Assembly: GCF_032854445.1 (NCBI RefSeq) | Contig: NC_088298.1 | Coordinates: 4,400,160-4,464,159 of the forward strand | Length of the DNA stretch: 64,000 nucleotides | Reading direction: 5' to 3' | Source of the DNA: Liolophura sinensis | Taxonomy: Eukaryota > Mollusca > Polyplacophora > Chitonida > Chitonidae | Program-made: the position numbers and the translations under genes | Notes under the pieces: generated by a model | What the model saw: the letters and a program-made list of their open reading frames with translations, nothing else | What the model was told of the DNA's origin: nothing | The model's database searches: none | In this document: in pieces, positions 1 through 12,800 of the stretch | Numbering within the stretch: position 1 is the first letter of the stretch | How the letters are laid out: each line of letters opens with the position of its first letter

Positions 1-174
1 AAGGCGCAGTGTCACTGAATGACATCACTGTAAGGCCACATCGATAATGCCAATGTACAATATGAAGAATGCTAATGGGCACGATGTTAAAATACATCAA
101 GACAATCGTGGAAGATGAACAGTATTACATAATACTTATGCACCAGTCCCATGCATGGCCTTACTGGTCTTATG

Positions 175-183
175 CAGACAGAC

Positions 184-266
<83 letters not shown>

Positions 267-305
267 GACAGACAGACAGACAGAGACAGAGACAGACAGA
301 CAGAC

Positions 306-340
<35 letters not shown>

Positions 341-369
341 CAGAGAGACAGACAGGCAGACAGGCAGAC

Positions 370-412
<43 letters not shown>

Positions 413-581
413 CAGACAGACAGACAGACAGACAGACAGACTGACTGACTGACAGACAGACAGACAGAGACAGACAGAGACAGACAGACAGACAGACACA
501 GAGAGACAGACAGACAGACACAGACAGACACAGTCAGACAGACAGACAGACAGACAGACAGAGACAGACAGACAGACAGAC

Positions 582-644
<63 letters not shown>

Positions 645-681
645 CAGAGAGACAGACAGACAGACACAGACAGACACAGTC

Positions 682-716
<35 letters not shown>
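175..716. repeat. (CAGA)n tetranucleotide array
   Basis: About 540 bp of CAGA with scattered GAGA, CACA and CAGT interruptions. It starts about 46 nt downstream of the NBEAL exon 19 donor. Its open frames on both strands are by-products of the 4-bp unit. Confidence 0.97.
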
Positions 717-762
717 AATGTGATTTATGGGTTCAGTGCCTCAGATGTGGCAGTCTCCTTAC

Positions 763-845
763 CTTTGCATCGTAATGCAGAACAAGCTTTCCAGGTAAGT
801 CAGACATATCACTGTCCTGTTTGAACAGGTGATGATGGTTGGGAC
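763..845 (-). CDS. NBEAL: NBEAL exon 19 (last coding exon in window)
   Basis: 83 nt, phase 1 to 0, acceptor TTTTAG|GTCCCA and donor GCAAAG|GTAAGG. It encodes GPNHHHLFKQDSDMSDLPGK and then LVLHYDAK. This follows LHLL to give LGPN and the LLLHYSP-like motif seen in NBEAL2. The next exon must lie left of base 1; none was found in 1-762. Confidence 0.9.
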
Positions 846-3800
846 CTAAAACATACAGGTACAACAAAGTTCTTCAAAATGTCAGGATTTAAACTGATGG
901 GTCAAACTGATGCGGGTTAGGCTTGTTACATGGTTGTTCAATGACAGCATATGAAAGTACATGAGCATTTTGTTTTTCAGTTACACTACTCGTGAATTAC
1001 TTTAAGCTAATCAGTGGAACACAAGATTTCTGAAAGTAGATGGGGTCAGTAACCTTTTAAGTGGGATCGTCTGATGTTTCACTGATAAACGCATAATGTA
1101 TGTTTCATTTCTAATGGCGTTTAGGTTTATACATGTAATCAGACTGACGTGTTTAGGTTTGTACGTGTAACCAGACTGACATGTTTAGGTTTATACGTGT
1201 AATCAGACTGATGTGTTTAGGTTTATACATGTGACCAGACTGACGTGTTTAGGTTTATACATGTAATCAGACTGATGTGTTTAGGTTTATACATGTAATC
1301 AGACTGATGTGTTTAGGTTTATACGTGTAATCAGACTGACTCGTTTAGGTTTATACGTGTAATCAGACGGATGTGTTTAGGTTTATACCTGTAACCAGAC
1401 TGACGTGCATGTTTGTGTACACACATATATAACATACCCAGCAAATGTAGACCTTCAACTTGTTTTTCCTGCAGTGGTTCACAGAAAAGACACACGGAGC
1501 CGATCTGACCAATCAGAGGAATGGCCACGCCCCAGATGTCGTCTTGCGTTCCCCCTGGGATATTGCTGACGCCCGGGTGATTTGAAACGATTGATTTCGC
1601 TGACGTTTGAAAGAAAGACTTGATTGGTGATTTTGAGGACTTGCCCTCATGTGCCGTCGGAGACATTGGAGGCACGAGTTGTTCAGGGTCAAAGCTATTC
1701 CGTATGACTGGGCAGCCAATGCGGCAGGAAACATTGGGCTGGAATGACAAATTTGATGGATTCATGAAAGCGAAACCCCCCCAAAAATACAGTGATGGTC
1801 AATACTCAGTATTTGTGCTAATAATTCAGAAATAAAATTAAAAACTAAAAAAGTCCATCATTTAAGCTAATAATTCAGAAGTTATAGGGCCTGAATGGCT
1901 TTCACCAATGCAGTGGCTTTGAGTTCAAGTCCAGCTCATGCTGGCTTCCTCTCCGGCCGTGCGTGGGAGGGCGTTCCAGCAACCTGCAGATGGTCGTGGA
2001 TTTCCCACTGGCCCTGCCCGGTTTCCTCCCATCATAACGCTGGCTGCCGTCATATAAGTGAAATATTCTTGAGCATGGTGTAAAACACCCATCAAATAAA
2101 TGGCCAAAAAAAAATTTGCTCTCTTGCAATTACAGTGCCTACGGTGTTCGCGCAGATTTTGTGTCGTCATTCTTGATTTTTCAGAAGTTCACTAAAACAA
2201 CAACCCAAGTTCAAGCCTCACACTAAAGAACTAAAGTAAAAGATTCCCATCCATGTAGAGGGTAACTAAATATTCATATATGCATTACCTCAGTCAAGCT
2301 GGGAAACTTGAGCTGTTTGCTGAGAACAAGCTTGCCATCAATGTAGACAGAGACTTCAAATTTGTGAGCAAAGGGTCGTCGGGAACTGGAGTGTACCACT
2401 TGGATGGAATGCTGTATGTCAGAAATAATCACCGATTCATTTATTTATTTGACTGGTGATCTAATCCCTCCGTTATGTTGTAGTAAAGTACTTTCTGTAA
2501 AGACTTTAAAGTTAATCCTGTATCAGTACATGTGTTTATTTTTATTTCGAATCACACTGTATTAATATCGACAGAATGAATTTACTTTTTCTGTATTCAT
2601 GACCAAAAATCTTATGTTTCCAAAAGTTCTGTGTCCTGTTTTTACTCACCCAGCATTGATCTTGAAACTGGAAATCGGACACAGTGACGGAGGAGCACTC
2701 CTTCTTGTTGAAAACGGCTACGACAAGGTTACAGTCTGGTGTGAAGAAAGCTTCAAATCCACAGCCTGCCCCTGTTGTTATCCTGTAACAGGGAAACACA
2801 AATATAGCACTCTTTCACAGCCATGCCCTACTACGGTGTATGTTATCATGAAAACTGCTTAAAACTGGTAACATGGTGATGCTTTTGTTTGTCTCAACGT
2901 ACGGGGTTTTGCTTAATACACTTTTAGTCAGAGATTGCTCTGACATTAGGTTTGGCAAAATTTTGTTCGGCCAAGGATAGCCCCGAATCAATGTCAGAGA
3001 GCGCTCCATTTAAAAACCTGATGCAGTTACACCTGTTTTCTTTGAACATCATCACGGAATCTCTGGCCCACATGGCCTGGGAAATAACCGATTGACGTTG
3101 TGCTTGTGTTACATCAACAGACAAAACGATAAAAAACACAAGTGTCTGTAAACTTCAGGCCTTGGGGAGATATCGGATGGGAAATTTTCATCTAAAATGC
3201 CGTGACAATTACCGCATTAGGTTTTTAAATGGAGCGCGCTCTGATGTTGTTTTGGGGCAATCCTTGGCGGAACAAAATTTTGCAAAACCCAACACCAGAG
3301 CAATCTCAGACTAAATACTTTGAACTATGACGTCTCGCCTCTGCTAAGTTATGTCTTTTAAATAACCTGAGAGATATTTTGTTAATGTATATGTACATTT
3401 GATCCAAAGTCGTCTACTCTTTCAAGCCATCAAGGTTATGTAATGTTATACAGTATGACGTGTTTTACTCGCTCACACAGCTCCCGTCTGTGATGCTGAG
3501 TGTCCTGACTACAGTGAAGGCCCTGATTTACTCACAGGTAGAGCTGCCGTCTGTAAAGCTCAGGGTCCTGACTACAGTGAGGGCCCTGATGGCATGTTAT
3601 ACAGTATGATGTGTTTTACTCACAGGTAGAGCTGCCGTCTGTGAAGCTGAGGGTCCTGACTACAGTGAGGGCCCAGATGGCATGTTATACAGTATGATGT
3701 GTTTTACTCACAGGTAGAGCTGCCGTCTGTAAAGCTGAGGGTCCTGACTACAGTGAGGGCCCAGATGGCATGTTATACAGTATGACGTGTTTTACTCACA

Positions 3801-6800
3801 GGTAGAGCTGCCGTCTGTAAAGCTGAGGGTCCTGACTACAGTGAGGGCCCAGATGGCATGTTATACAGTATGACGTGTTTTACTCACAGGTAGAGCTGCC
3901 ATCTGTGAAGCTGAGGGTCCTGACTACAGTGAGGGCCCTGATGGCATGTTATACAGTATGACGTGTTTTACTCACAGGTAGAGCTGCCGTCTGTAAAGCT
4001 CAGGGTCCTGACTACAGTGAGGGTCCCGATGGCATGTTATACAGTATGATGTGTTTTACTCACAGGTAGAGCTGCCGTCTGTGAAGCTGAGGGTCCTGAC
4101 TACAGTGAGGGTCCTGATGGCATGTTATACAGTATGACGTGTTTTACTCACAGGTAGAGCTGCCGTCTGTAAAGCTCAGGGTCCTGACTACAGTGAGGGT
4201 CCTGATGGCATGTTATACAGTATGATGTGTTTTACTCACAGGTAGAGCTGCCGTCTGTAAAGCTCAGGGTCCTGACTACAGTGAGGGCCCAGATGGCATG
4301 TTATACAGTATGACGTGTTTTACTCACAGGTAGAGCTGCTGTCTGTAAAGCTCAGGGTCCTGACTACAGTGAGGGCCCTGATGGCATGTTATACAGTATG
4401 ATGTGTTTTACTCACAGGTAGAGCTGCCGTCTGTAAAGCTGAGGGTCCTGACTACAGTGAGGGCCCTGATGGCATGTTACACAGTATGACGTGTTTTACT
4501 CACAGGTAGAGCTGCCGTCTGTAAAGCTGAGGGTCCTGACTACAGTGAGAGGTGAGGTCAATGTCAGTGTCTAGACACACCCATCCATGGAAGGAGAACC
4601 CACCCCCTGGCCACTTCTTGAGGTTCTGACATAGTGAGATACCCTGGGGAGAGAGGAAAAATAAAGATCGAAGGTAAAGTTACCCCTGTTTAATTTATTT
4701 ACTTATATAACTGGTGTTTTACGCCGTAGTTAAGCACATTTCACTTATATGACGGTGGCCAGTATTATGGTGGGAGGAAACCCAAGATCATCTGCAAGTT
4801 GTTGGAAGACCTTTCCACGCACGACTGGAGAGGAGAGGAGAGGAAAGCAGTATGATACCCCAATTTGAATGAATGAATGAATGGTTGAGGTTTCATAATG
4901 TCGCAATATTTCAGCTATATCGTGGAGAAAACATAATTTGTGAAACAAATAAGGTGTAGCCACTGAAAAGACCACAGGCACAAAGACAAAAAATGATTAC
5001 GTCCTCAGGCAAAAAGAGAAAAACAAAAACGTTTAAGGCAAAGAAAACTACGATGTGTACACCTAAAATAAGCGCCTATCCAACTGACATGGCTTTAGGG
5101 ATGAAAACCCCGAAAACATGTACCTGCCAAACTGACAATAATCCCTCAGGCAAAAAGACTAGAACCTGTGAAACTAAAACAAGTACATATCCAACTGATA
5201 TGATCTAAGGCATGAAAGAAAAACACAATAATTTGTGAAACCAAAATGAGTGACTGTCCAACTGACATGACCATAAATATAATTATAATCAACCTTCACC
5301 AGCTATCTGACAAACCTTTTGACTTAAAGACACAGACAAACAAAAGATATGATAAGTCAAACATTTTCCTTACATCCATGGGATCTTGAATATAGATGAA
5401 CTGAAGAGCTCCGTCTTTGCCATCTCGCCTGGCCATTGTTGACAAAGACCTCATCAGGCGAGAGCAATAGGCATTCTGCGAAATAAGCATATTGTGCAAT
5501 GACTTGATTTTATTTATATATTTGATTATTTATTTGATACGCCACACTCAACAATATTTAACTTATATTATCACTTCCCCGGGGAAAACCCACAACCATG
5601 TACAGGTTGCTAGAAGACCTACCAACATATGGCTGGAGAGGAAGCTAGCATGAGCTGGACTTGAACTCACAGTGACGCATTGATGGGAAGCTCCTGGGTC
5701 ATCATTGACTTGATAGATCAATGGCCTACTGTGTTTTGTTGGTGTTTTATTACAACACAGGTTATTAAAGTTATTTATACAAATAAATTCGACAGTGGTC
5801 GACAGTGGGTATAACATTACTTTGGTCCAATGTGAGGACACCAACAAATGCTGACATGTTGGTACGTATTCCCATATCTGCATCTGTCAATCAATTCTTC
5901 CTTTGTCCTAAGTTTCCGTTCCATCAAAATTTCATGCAAGTTATTTCACTGGTTTTGTTCTGAAAATATCTTTGTTACAAACGGAAACATACAGATGAAA
6001 TCATTTTCTGTGCCCGACACCTAGAGATCATGCTTAGTAATAAAGCATACAGCGCTAATGCTGACTGGCTTGTATTGAAACAGTCCATGTTTTAACCAAT
6101 CACTGACTCCGTTACAAACCTGTTGGTCCTCTTCATCCAGCCTTAACAGACCAATCAGATGTTTGAGCTCAGATGATGTGATGGAATACTTGCCCAAAGC
6201 TTCCAACAAGTTGATCAGATGACCTACATTTATAAGGTAAACAGATCAAATAACAACAAAGTGCAATTAATTTAATTATCATAACGAACTATAACTTCTA
6301 TAACAACACATCTAACATTGTCTTAAGCCCTGTTAATTGTTGGACATATTGAGATATTAAAGAGTGTGTCCAGATTTAGCTATCGGTACTAATTTAAAGA
6401 TTATAACTAGTTTAAACAGTGTATTCTTCTTCTGTGAAAGGTAATAATGACTTTAAACCCACAACAAACAATAGATTTATTGCCCAAGCCGCTCTCCAGC
6501 CAGCCACCAGTACAGCTTAGTGGATGACAGATGGTCAACCCAAGTCTAGCTGGCCTAAATAACCTGGGAATTCGTTTGAAAACGATATCATTTTCTAGAT
6601 GGATTCTAGCTACACAGAAGCAAATATACTTATTTATATGTATTTGTTTACCATTCTTTTCTTCTGTCTATTTGACAATAACTATCCTTCTATTACCCAA
6701 GGGATTCTAAATCGACACCCATATGTGATGACAGCTACCGGTACATCTTAATGTCGGCATGCCGAATAGCCTATCCCTATATAGGCCTAGGGTCGTGTGC

Positions 6801-9800
6801 AATATAAACACACGTGCTATGTGGACGTCAACGTTAGTGTACAGAGATCTACAATCAGCTTTCAGTTCAGTTAACAATATTTTATAGCCACTCTGTGCAG
6901 GTGCCCTTGTGGAAATTCATTTGAATTCCTCTCGTAACTGTCAGCTGTAAACTAACAAAAGCATGCAGACATGGCTGTTTTTGGTGGGTTCTTCCCTCTG
7001 TCTTGTGCTGTAAATCCAAGATGGTCAAATCGTCTGGAAATCGGAAATAACTCCAGGGTTCTTCGACGATCTGTTGGACTTAATTCGGAGGAGACTGCCG
7101 ATTGTTGTTCGAAAAAATACATACAATCTGCCTCGTGAGGTAGTGATTCAAGTGTCATATTGCTCAGATTAATGCACTGTTCAATATTTGGTTTACCTTT
7201 AATTTAGCAGTACATACAAGGGTAGCTACCTATGAGTTAGTAGTAAATCCTTTAACTGTATCAGACAATAACCCTTTAACTGTATCAGTTAGGTTCATTG
7301 TTTGAGAAATATTCATTTACAGACTTGGTCGATGTCCTACCATTAACTAACAAATACAGTTTCCTTCCACCATAACGCTGGCTGCTGTTGTATAAGTGAA
7401 ATATTCCTGAGTATGGAGTAAAACACCAATCAAACAAATAAATCAATAAATTTATACAATACCTATCATTAACGTTTGTGCAATATTTTTTTTTCAACGA
7501 TAACTTTTGTAATGGTTTCCTGCAAGTCTTTAATGAAGATTCAGCACTGTTAGTGTTCCAAACACTTGAAACTTTTAGTGATGACAAGCGGATGGAAAAA
7601 ACCAGTGGAAAAACCCAAATTCTGATCGTACAACGCCTCCAATTCTGCCTGTTTTTAAAGCGCATTTCATACCACAGACTACAATCATTCCAACCATAAT
7701 GGTTCAGAATTTCGGGTGGTGTTATAAATCGGACACAGCAGGCGCAGCTTACGACTGCACAAATTTCTTTCTACTCACACACAGCAGTTGCGTTGATCTG
7801 TTTCTCTCGACTGAGCACGTTCAGAATTCCTCCAATCAGACCTCCTGAGCAGCAGCTCATGCGGTTGTGGTTGCCATGGCTACACAGCTTGCAGAGGTTT
7901 TCAGACAGCCATATTTGGAGCTGATGTGACTGGATGTCGGGAAGCCAGTGTAACAACATCAACGCAGCCTCCGTGTTGTGCACTTTGTGAATGCAATCTT
8001 CCTCGTAGTCTCCCTCCACCACCTGAACAAGGGCAAATTCAGAATTATAAGGTCAGGAAATTAAATTTCTTTTGACATTAATCTGTACAATAACAACAAC
8101 ATGGCGGCACCAAGAAATTCAGCTTAACTTGTTGGGGGTAGGGGGGTGGGGGGCGTTATTAAAAGGAGTATTCATGTTTCAAGTGTGAAAGGCATGCCAA
8201 TAACTAGAAAAAAAAGGTTGGCTATTGTATGTAATATGGGCAATTTAGCTGCCCCTTGCCCAGCTTGTTACTGCCTGCATATAGTGGTGTGAACGCCACA
8301 GCACAGTCTGACCTTCTGTACGTAGGTTCACCTAAAGTGGTTTTTGTATGCAAAATTATTTGGCCTGCATGCCCCTTATCTTTGTTGGGGCCATCACTGT
8401 GTTGTGTCTTAATTTTGCGTTGCCAAAACAAAGACCTGTGACAAAGACAATGTTTTGTGTAAAGGCTAAGTTGAATCCTTCTTGTCTCATACATCCAATT
8501 CTTGCTGTTTCATTATTAACATGTCCTAAGGCGCTGTTTAAAAATCTGACAGTGAAGTCATCCATCCAGGACTTTTGGAGCTTAGCAGGCCTTGGAAAAA
8601 ATGATAAAAAAAATGCAACCGTGTGTCTACATAAGACCGAAATACTGAAGTATCATGTATCGCCTTGAGACGTCACTGGCTGGAGTTGTCAAAGCACTAC
8701 ACATTTAAAAGGGAAAAGGAAAGGGAAATGTTTACACATGTGAATACGGTATGTTCCATCAAGACGACTGTTTTAATTGCCGTACTTTAAACAGTCTTTC
8801 ATCTCTGATATATATACTTCGTTATAGTGTTTACTTTCCCAACAACTGAACTTACCTGAACAAACTGAACCGGCCTATACAAAAATGACTCTCTTATTTA
8901 TCTATTTGTTTGATTAGTGTTTTATGCCGTACTCAAGAATATTTCACTTATACGACAGCGGCCAGCATTATGGTGGGAGGAAACCGGGCAGAGCCCAGGG
9001 GAAACCCATGACTAACTGCAGGTTGCTGACAGGCCTTCCACGTACAAGCGGAGAGGAAGAACTCTAGTTGAATTGTGCCAATACAATACTATAGCATACA
9101 CAAGTTCTTGGACCAGAACACAACGGTTGCGTTGAGTCGAGTTGGGTGTTAACCACGTGGGAAGCTTCAGTGTATGTCTAGCTTACCACACTCACCAGTC
9201 CTAAAACTGCCTGCAGAAGCTCCATCGACGGTTTGTCCCAGACTTTTCAGAGCGTCCACAAATTTTGTATAGCCGACCTTGTCTCGAAACTTTTCCTGAA
9301 AACGGCAAAATTTTAACTATACACGCATGTTTATCTGGTACCCTAATTACTCAACCATTTTGCATATGGAAAAGCCCCTTTCAGTTCAATTTATGCACAT
9401 TTTTAATTTGACTGTGGAGACAAAACTACATTGTTTCTGCTAGCCAATTTTAGGGCTTCACAAAAAGAGCAATGTCTACCAACATGCTTGAACAACCTTG
9501 CAAACATGCAAAATGGTTGAAGAATCACAGTAGCTCAACTGCATATTTATTTGACACAGGTTTAATTTATTTTTTTTTTAAAACTGATTGGCGTGATCAT
9601 CATTTAACCATCTGAGTAAAGGGAGGCCAGTTAAGTTTTCATTTTACCTTGCAAAATTAGTTGGTGGTGTCAAAATTGAAAAGAAATCAAAGCATGGGAA
9701 GTACTTTCAATAAACATCCAGCTGAGTTTTAAATAAGGAGCAATCCAACTAGTAGGATATATCCGAGAGGCCTAGACCTACTTTAAGAGTTATAGCTGAA

Positions 9801-12800
9801 TTTCTTTAAAAGCCTAACAATTTATAATTCAAGAAAAAACCCATGAAGCATACTGGTTTTGATTACTGTGAAAGTTTCTATTTGAATTTTGTCAGCTGTT
9901 CAAACTATGAGGTAGGCCTACAGGCACATGTTAAATCAGCTAGTACATGTAGCCTAGCTAGGAAGTAAAAGAAAGAATTTTAATGCCAGGTCTGAGTAAC
10001 AGATAGGCTGAAGCGAATAGGCTACTTACTCTTTGCTAAAGGGGAGCCAGCTAAGGCAGCATTCATGACACCCAGACAGACATGGCCAGAGTTTGAGCAT
10101 CACTGCCTGTCAACTACATGTATGGAAGAACAGTTAGGGATATAACAACAACAAAACGTTAGACTGACAGACGGACAGACTGACAGACGGGCAGACTGAT
10201 AGTAGGACAGTCGGACAGACTGACAGATGGACATACAGACAGACTGACAGATTGACAGACGGACAGACTGACAGATGGACAGACGGACAGACTTACAGAT
10301 GGACAGACGGACAGACTGACAGATAAACGGGCACACGTCACATTTACATGTATATGAAAAATTGGAGACTACCGCTCAAAAGACGAAACCATGAATGTAA
10401 ATAAACATTGTGCTGTTATTTCATGTCTTCTACGTAGCTGATACTTCCAGATGTCTACTGACTAGAAAACCTGATTGTTTTAGTCAGCAACCTCCCCATG
10501 TTGTCTAGAGAACAGGTAATGCTTGGTCAATTGAAATGTCAGACTTGGCACTGTGTTGTAATTATATGGTCGGGCTGTGTAACTTCAGATTGTTGGGAAT
10601 TACAAGTACTTTATAAAACAATATCGACAGAAAGGAATTCATATTTGGTTTACTAGACTTCTAATTCGCTTTCAATCTATCACATTGTTTACATGTGCAA
10701 TCCATGAGAGAACATTGCATTGTGGGAATCTTTGCGCTTCTTCATTTGCATGCTATCTTGTCGGGCAGACAGTTTAGACCAGTAACGAATTTCCCCTTAT
10801 AATTCTCTTAATTGTCATTTTTCGAAAAATATAGGCCCAGGAGGTTTAGTTAGGTCTCATAAACAACTCATTTTTGTATTTTGCTGAACCAACTCAAAAA
10901 TTCTGAAATAGTTTTCAGCAGTATGTCCCTTAAACTAAAAGTATACTGGTAGTAAAACCGTGAATTACAAAATACTCCACATCTCAAATTCCACTTGACC
11001 GCTACAACTATTTACAGAAATACCAGTGATAAAAGCCGGACTTACTGGTGTCTTCTGTAGGAGTGTACGAAGGCATCAAATGTACCGCCATTGATCAGCG
11101 TGACCTGAAGAGCTCCTTTGTCCCTGCACGTCATCATTTCATTGATTGTTCCTGAAATATACACAACAGACGTTTAGCTTATTTGATTACTGTTTAATGC
11201 CAGCGCTCAATATTTTTTTTACTTCTGTGCCCGAGGTGAGATGTCTAGGTGGAAGAACCTGGAGCGCCTGGAGTAAACAATAAGTATTCTAGAACACAGG
11301 ACCATGTAGCGTTCTGATTCCTCATCCACAGAGTTGTTTTTGACAGTTACCACCGTTGACATCACAATTATAGGTATCAACCAATAAATTACACCCAAAA
11401 ACTTACAATCAAGCCATTCTTTTATGTTTTAAAAAAGTATCACTGGCCAGAATAAGTAAGGCTTGAATCATATTGAATGGAAACAGTGATTGGTGGCGCA
11501 TAGAAATGCCAGTTTAAATTTTAAATTACCGTAATCGATTCAGGGAACATAAAAGCATTCAGGTGCAGTCTGGAAGGTCCAGCACTGGAGTTCTACTTTA
11601 ACCAGGAATTTAATTTTAGTCCAGTCAGTCGAGTTCCATTCGCCTGTGATTTATCAACATTTTTTTCACTACGAGTGACCGACATGAATGCACAGTCTTT
11701 GACAGTACAAGTAACATAAGGTGAAAATAAATCGTGCAACATGTTTTCCTAGATTTAACTGTAAAACCAACTAACATTCCCAAATCTCAAAGGATATACA
11801 CACAGTTTGGTAACTTCCACGCCTGCCACTTCAGGTTTTGAACTAGTGACCTCAGAATCAAGTATCTACACACACATACATTTGCAGGCAACCAGATAAC
11901 TGTTCACCACCTACATGTGCAGCTATACCAGTGCCACTTGGGCAACCGACTTTCCCATAAAATAGGTACAAATACCCTAATTCTTCTAATTATTGGGACA
12001 GATATTAGTAGTGTTGAAAGTACAACATTACATTTCTTTACCAACCTTTGGAAAAGTAAATATACGAATGTGTTGTTCATGAGATGGTCTAACCATGTGA
12101 CCAAAAAAAAAAGAAACTCAATATCCCTGCTACAATTACCTATATCCTGGCTAAAATGAGCAGAACAGGTGTCCCAAAAATTAGAGGAAATAGGTTAAGT
12201 ACAAATACATATATATGGTTGTGAATTACAGGCCAACATGCATCACCAGTTTGGTATGCCTCTCAGCTCTCGACAGATGACACAAATTACAATTACTTAA
12301 AACTTCCTGATTGGGTTTAATTTCACCTAATGTCAATTTAATTATTTCCAAAGTTTACCAAGATTGATAATCATGACAATATAATGTAAAGATTATGCCA
12401 TATTACGGTTCTGTAATTATGAACATGTATAGCAAAGGTTACTCCGATTACAAACCTAAATCCTATCCATCAGTACCTGTTTCAAACCTAAATCCTACCC
12501 ATCAGTACCTGTAGAAACCTAAACCCTATCCACCAGTACCTGTACAAAACCTAAATCCTACCCATCACTACCTGTACAAACCTAAATCCTACACATCAGT
12601 ACCTGTACAAACCTAAATCCTATCCATCAGTACCCCTTACAAACCTAACCCTACACATCAGTACCTGTACAAACCTAAATCCCATCCATCAGTACCTGTA
12701 CAAACCTAAATCCTATCCATCAGTACCTGTACAAACCTAATCCTACACATCAGTACCTGTACAAACCTAAATCCTATCTATCAGTACCTGTACAAACCTA

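Noticed and set aside
69-667. Open frames in the CAGA array
   Set aside because: Tetranucleotide repeat translation only.
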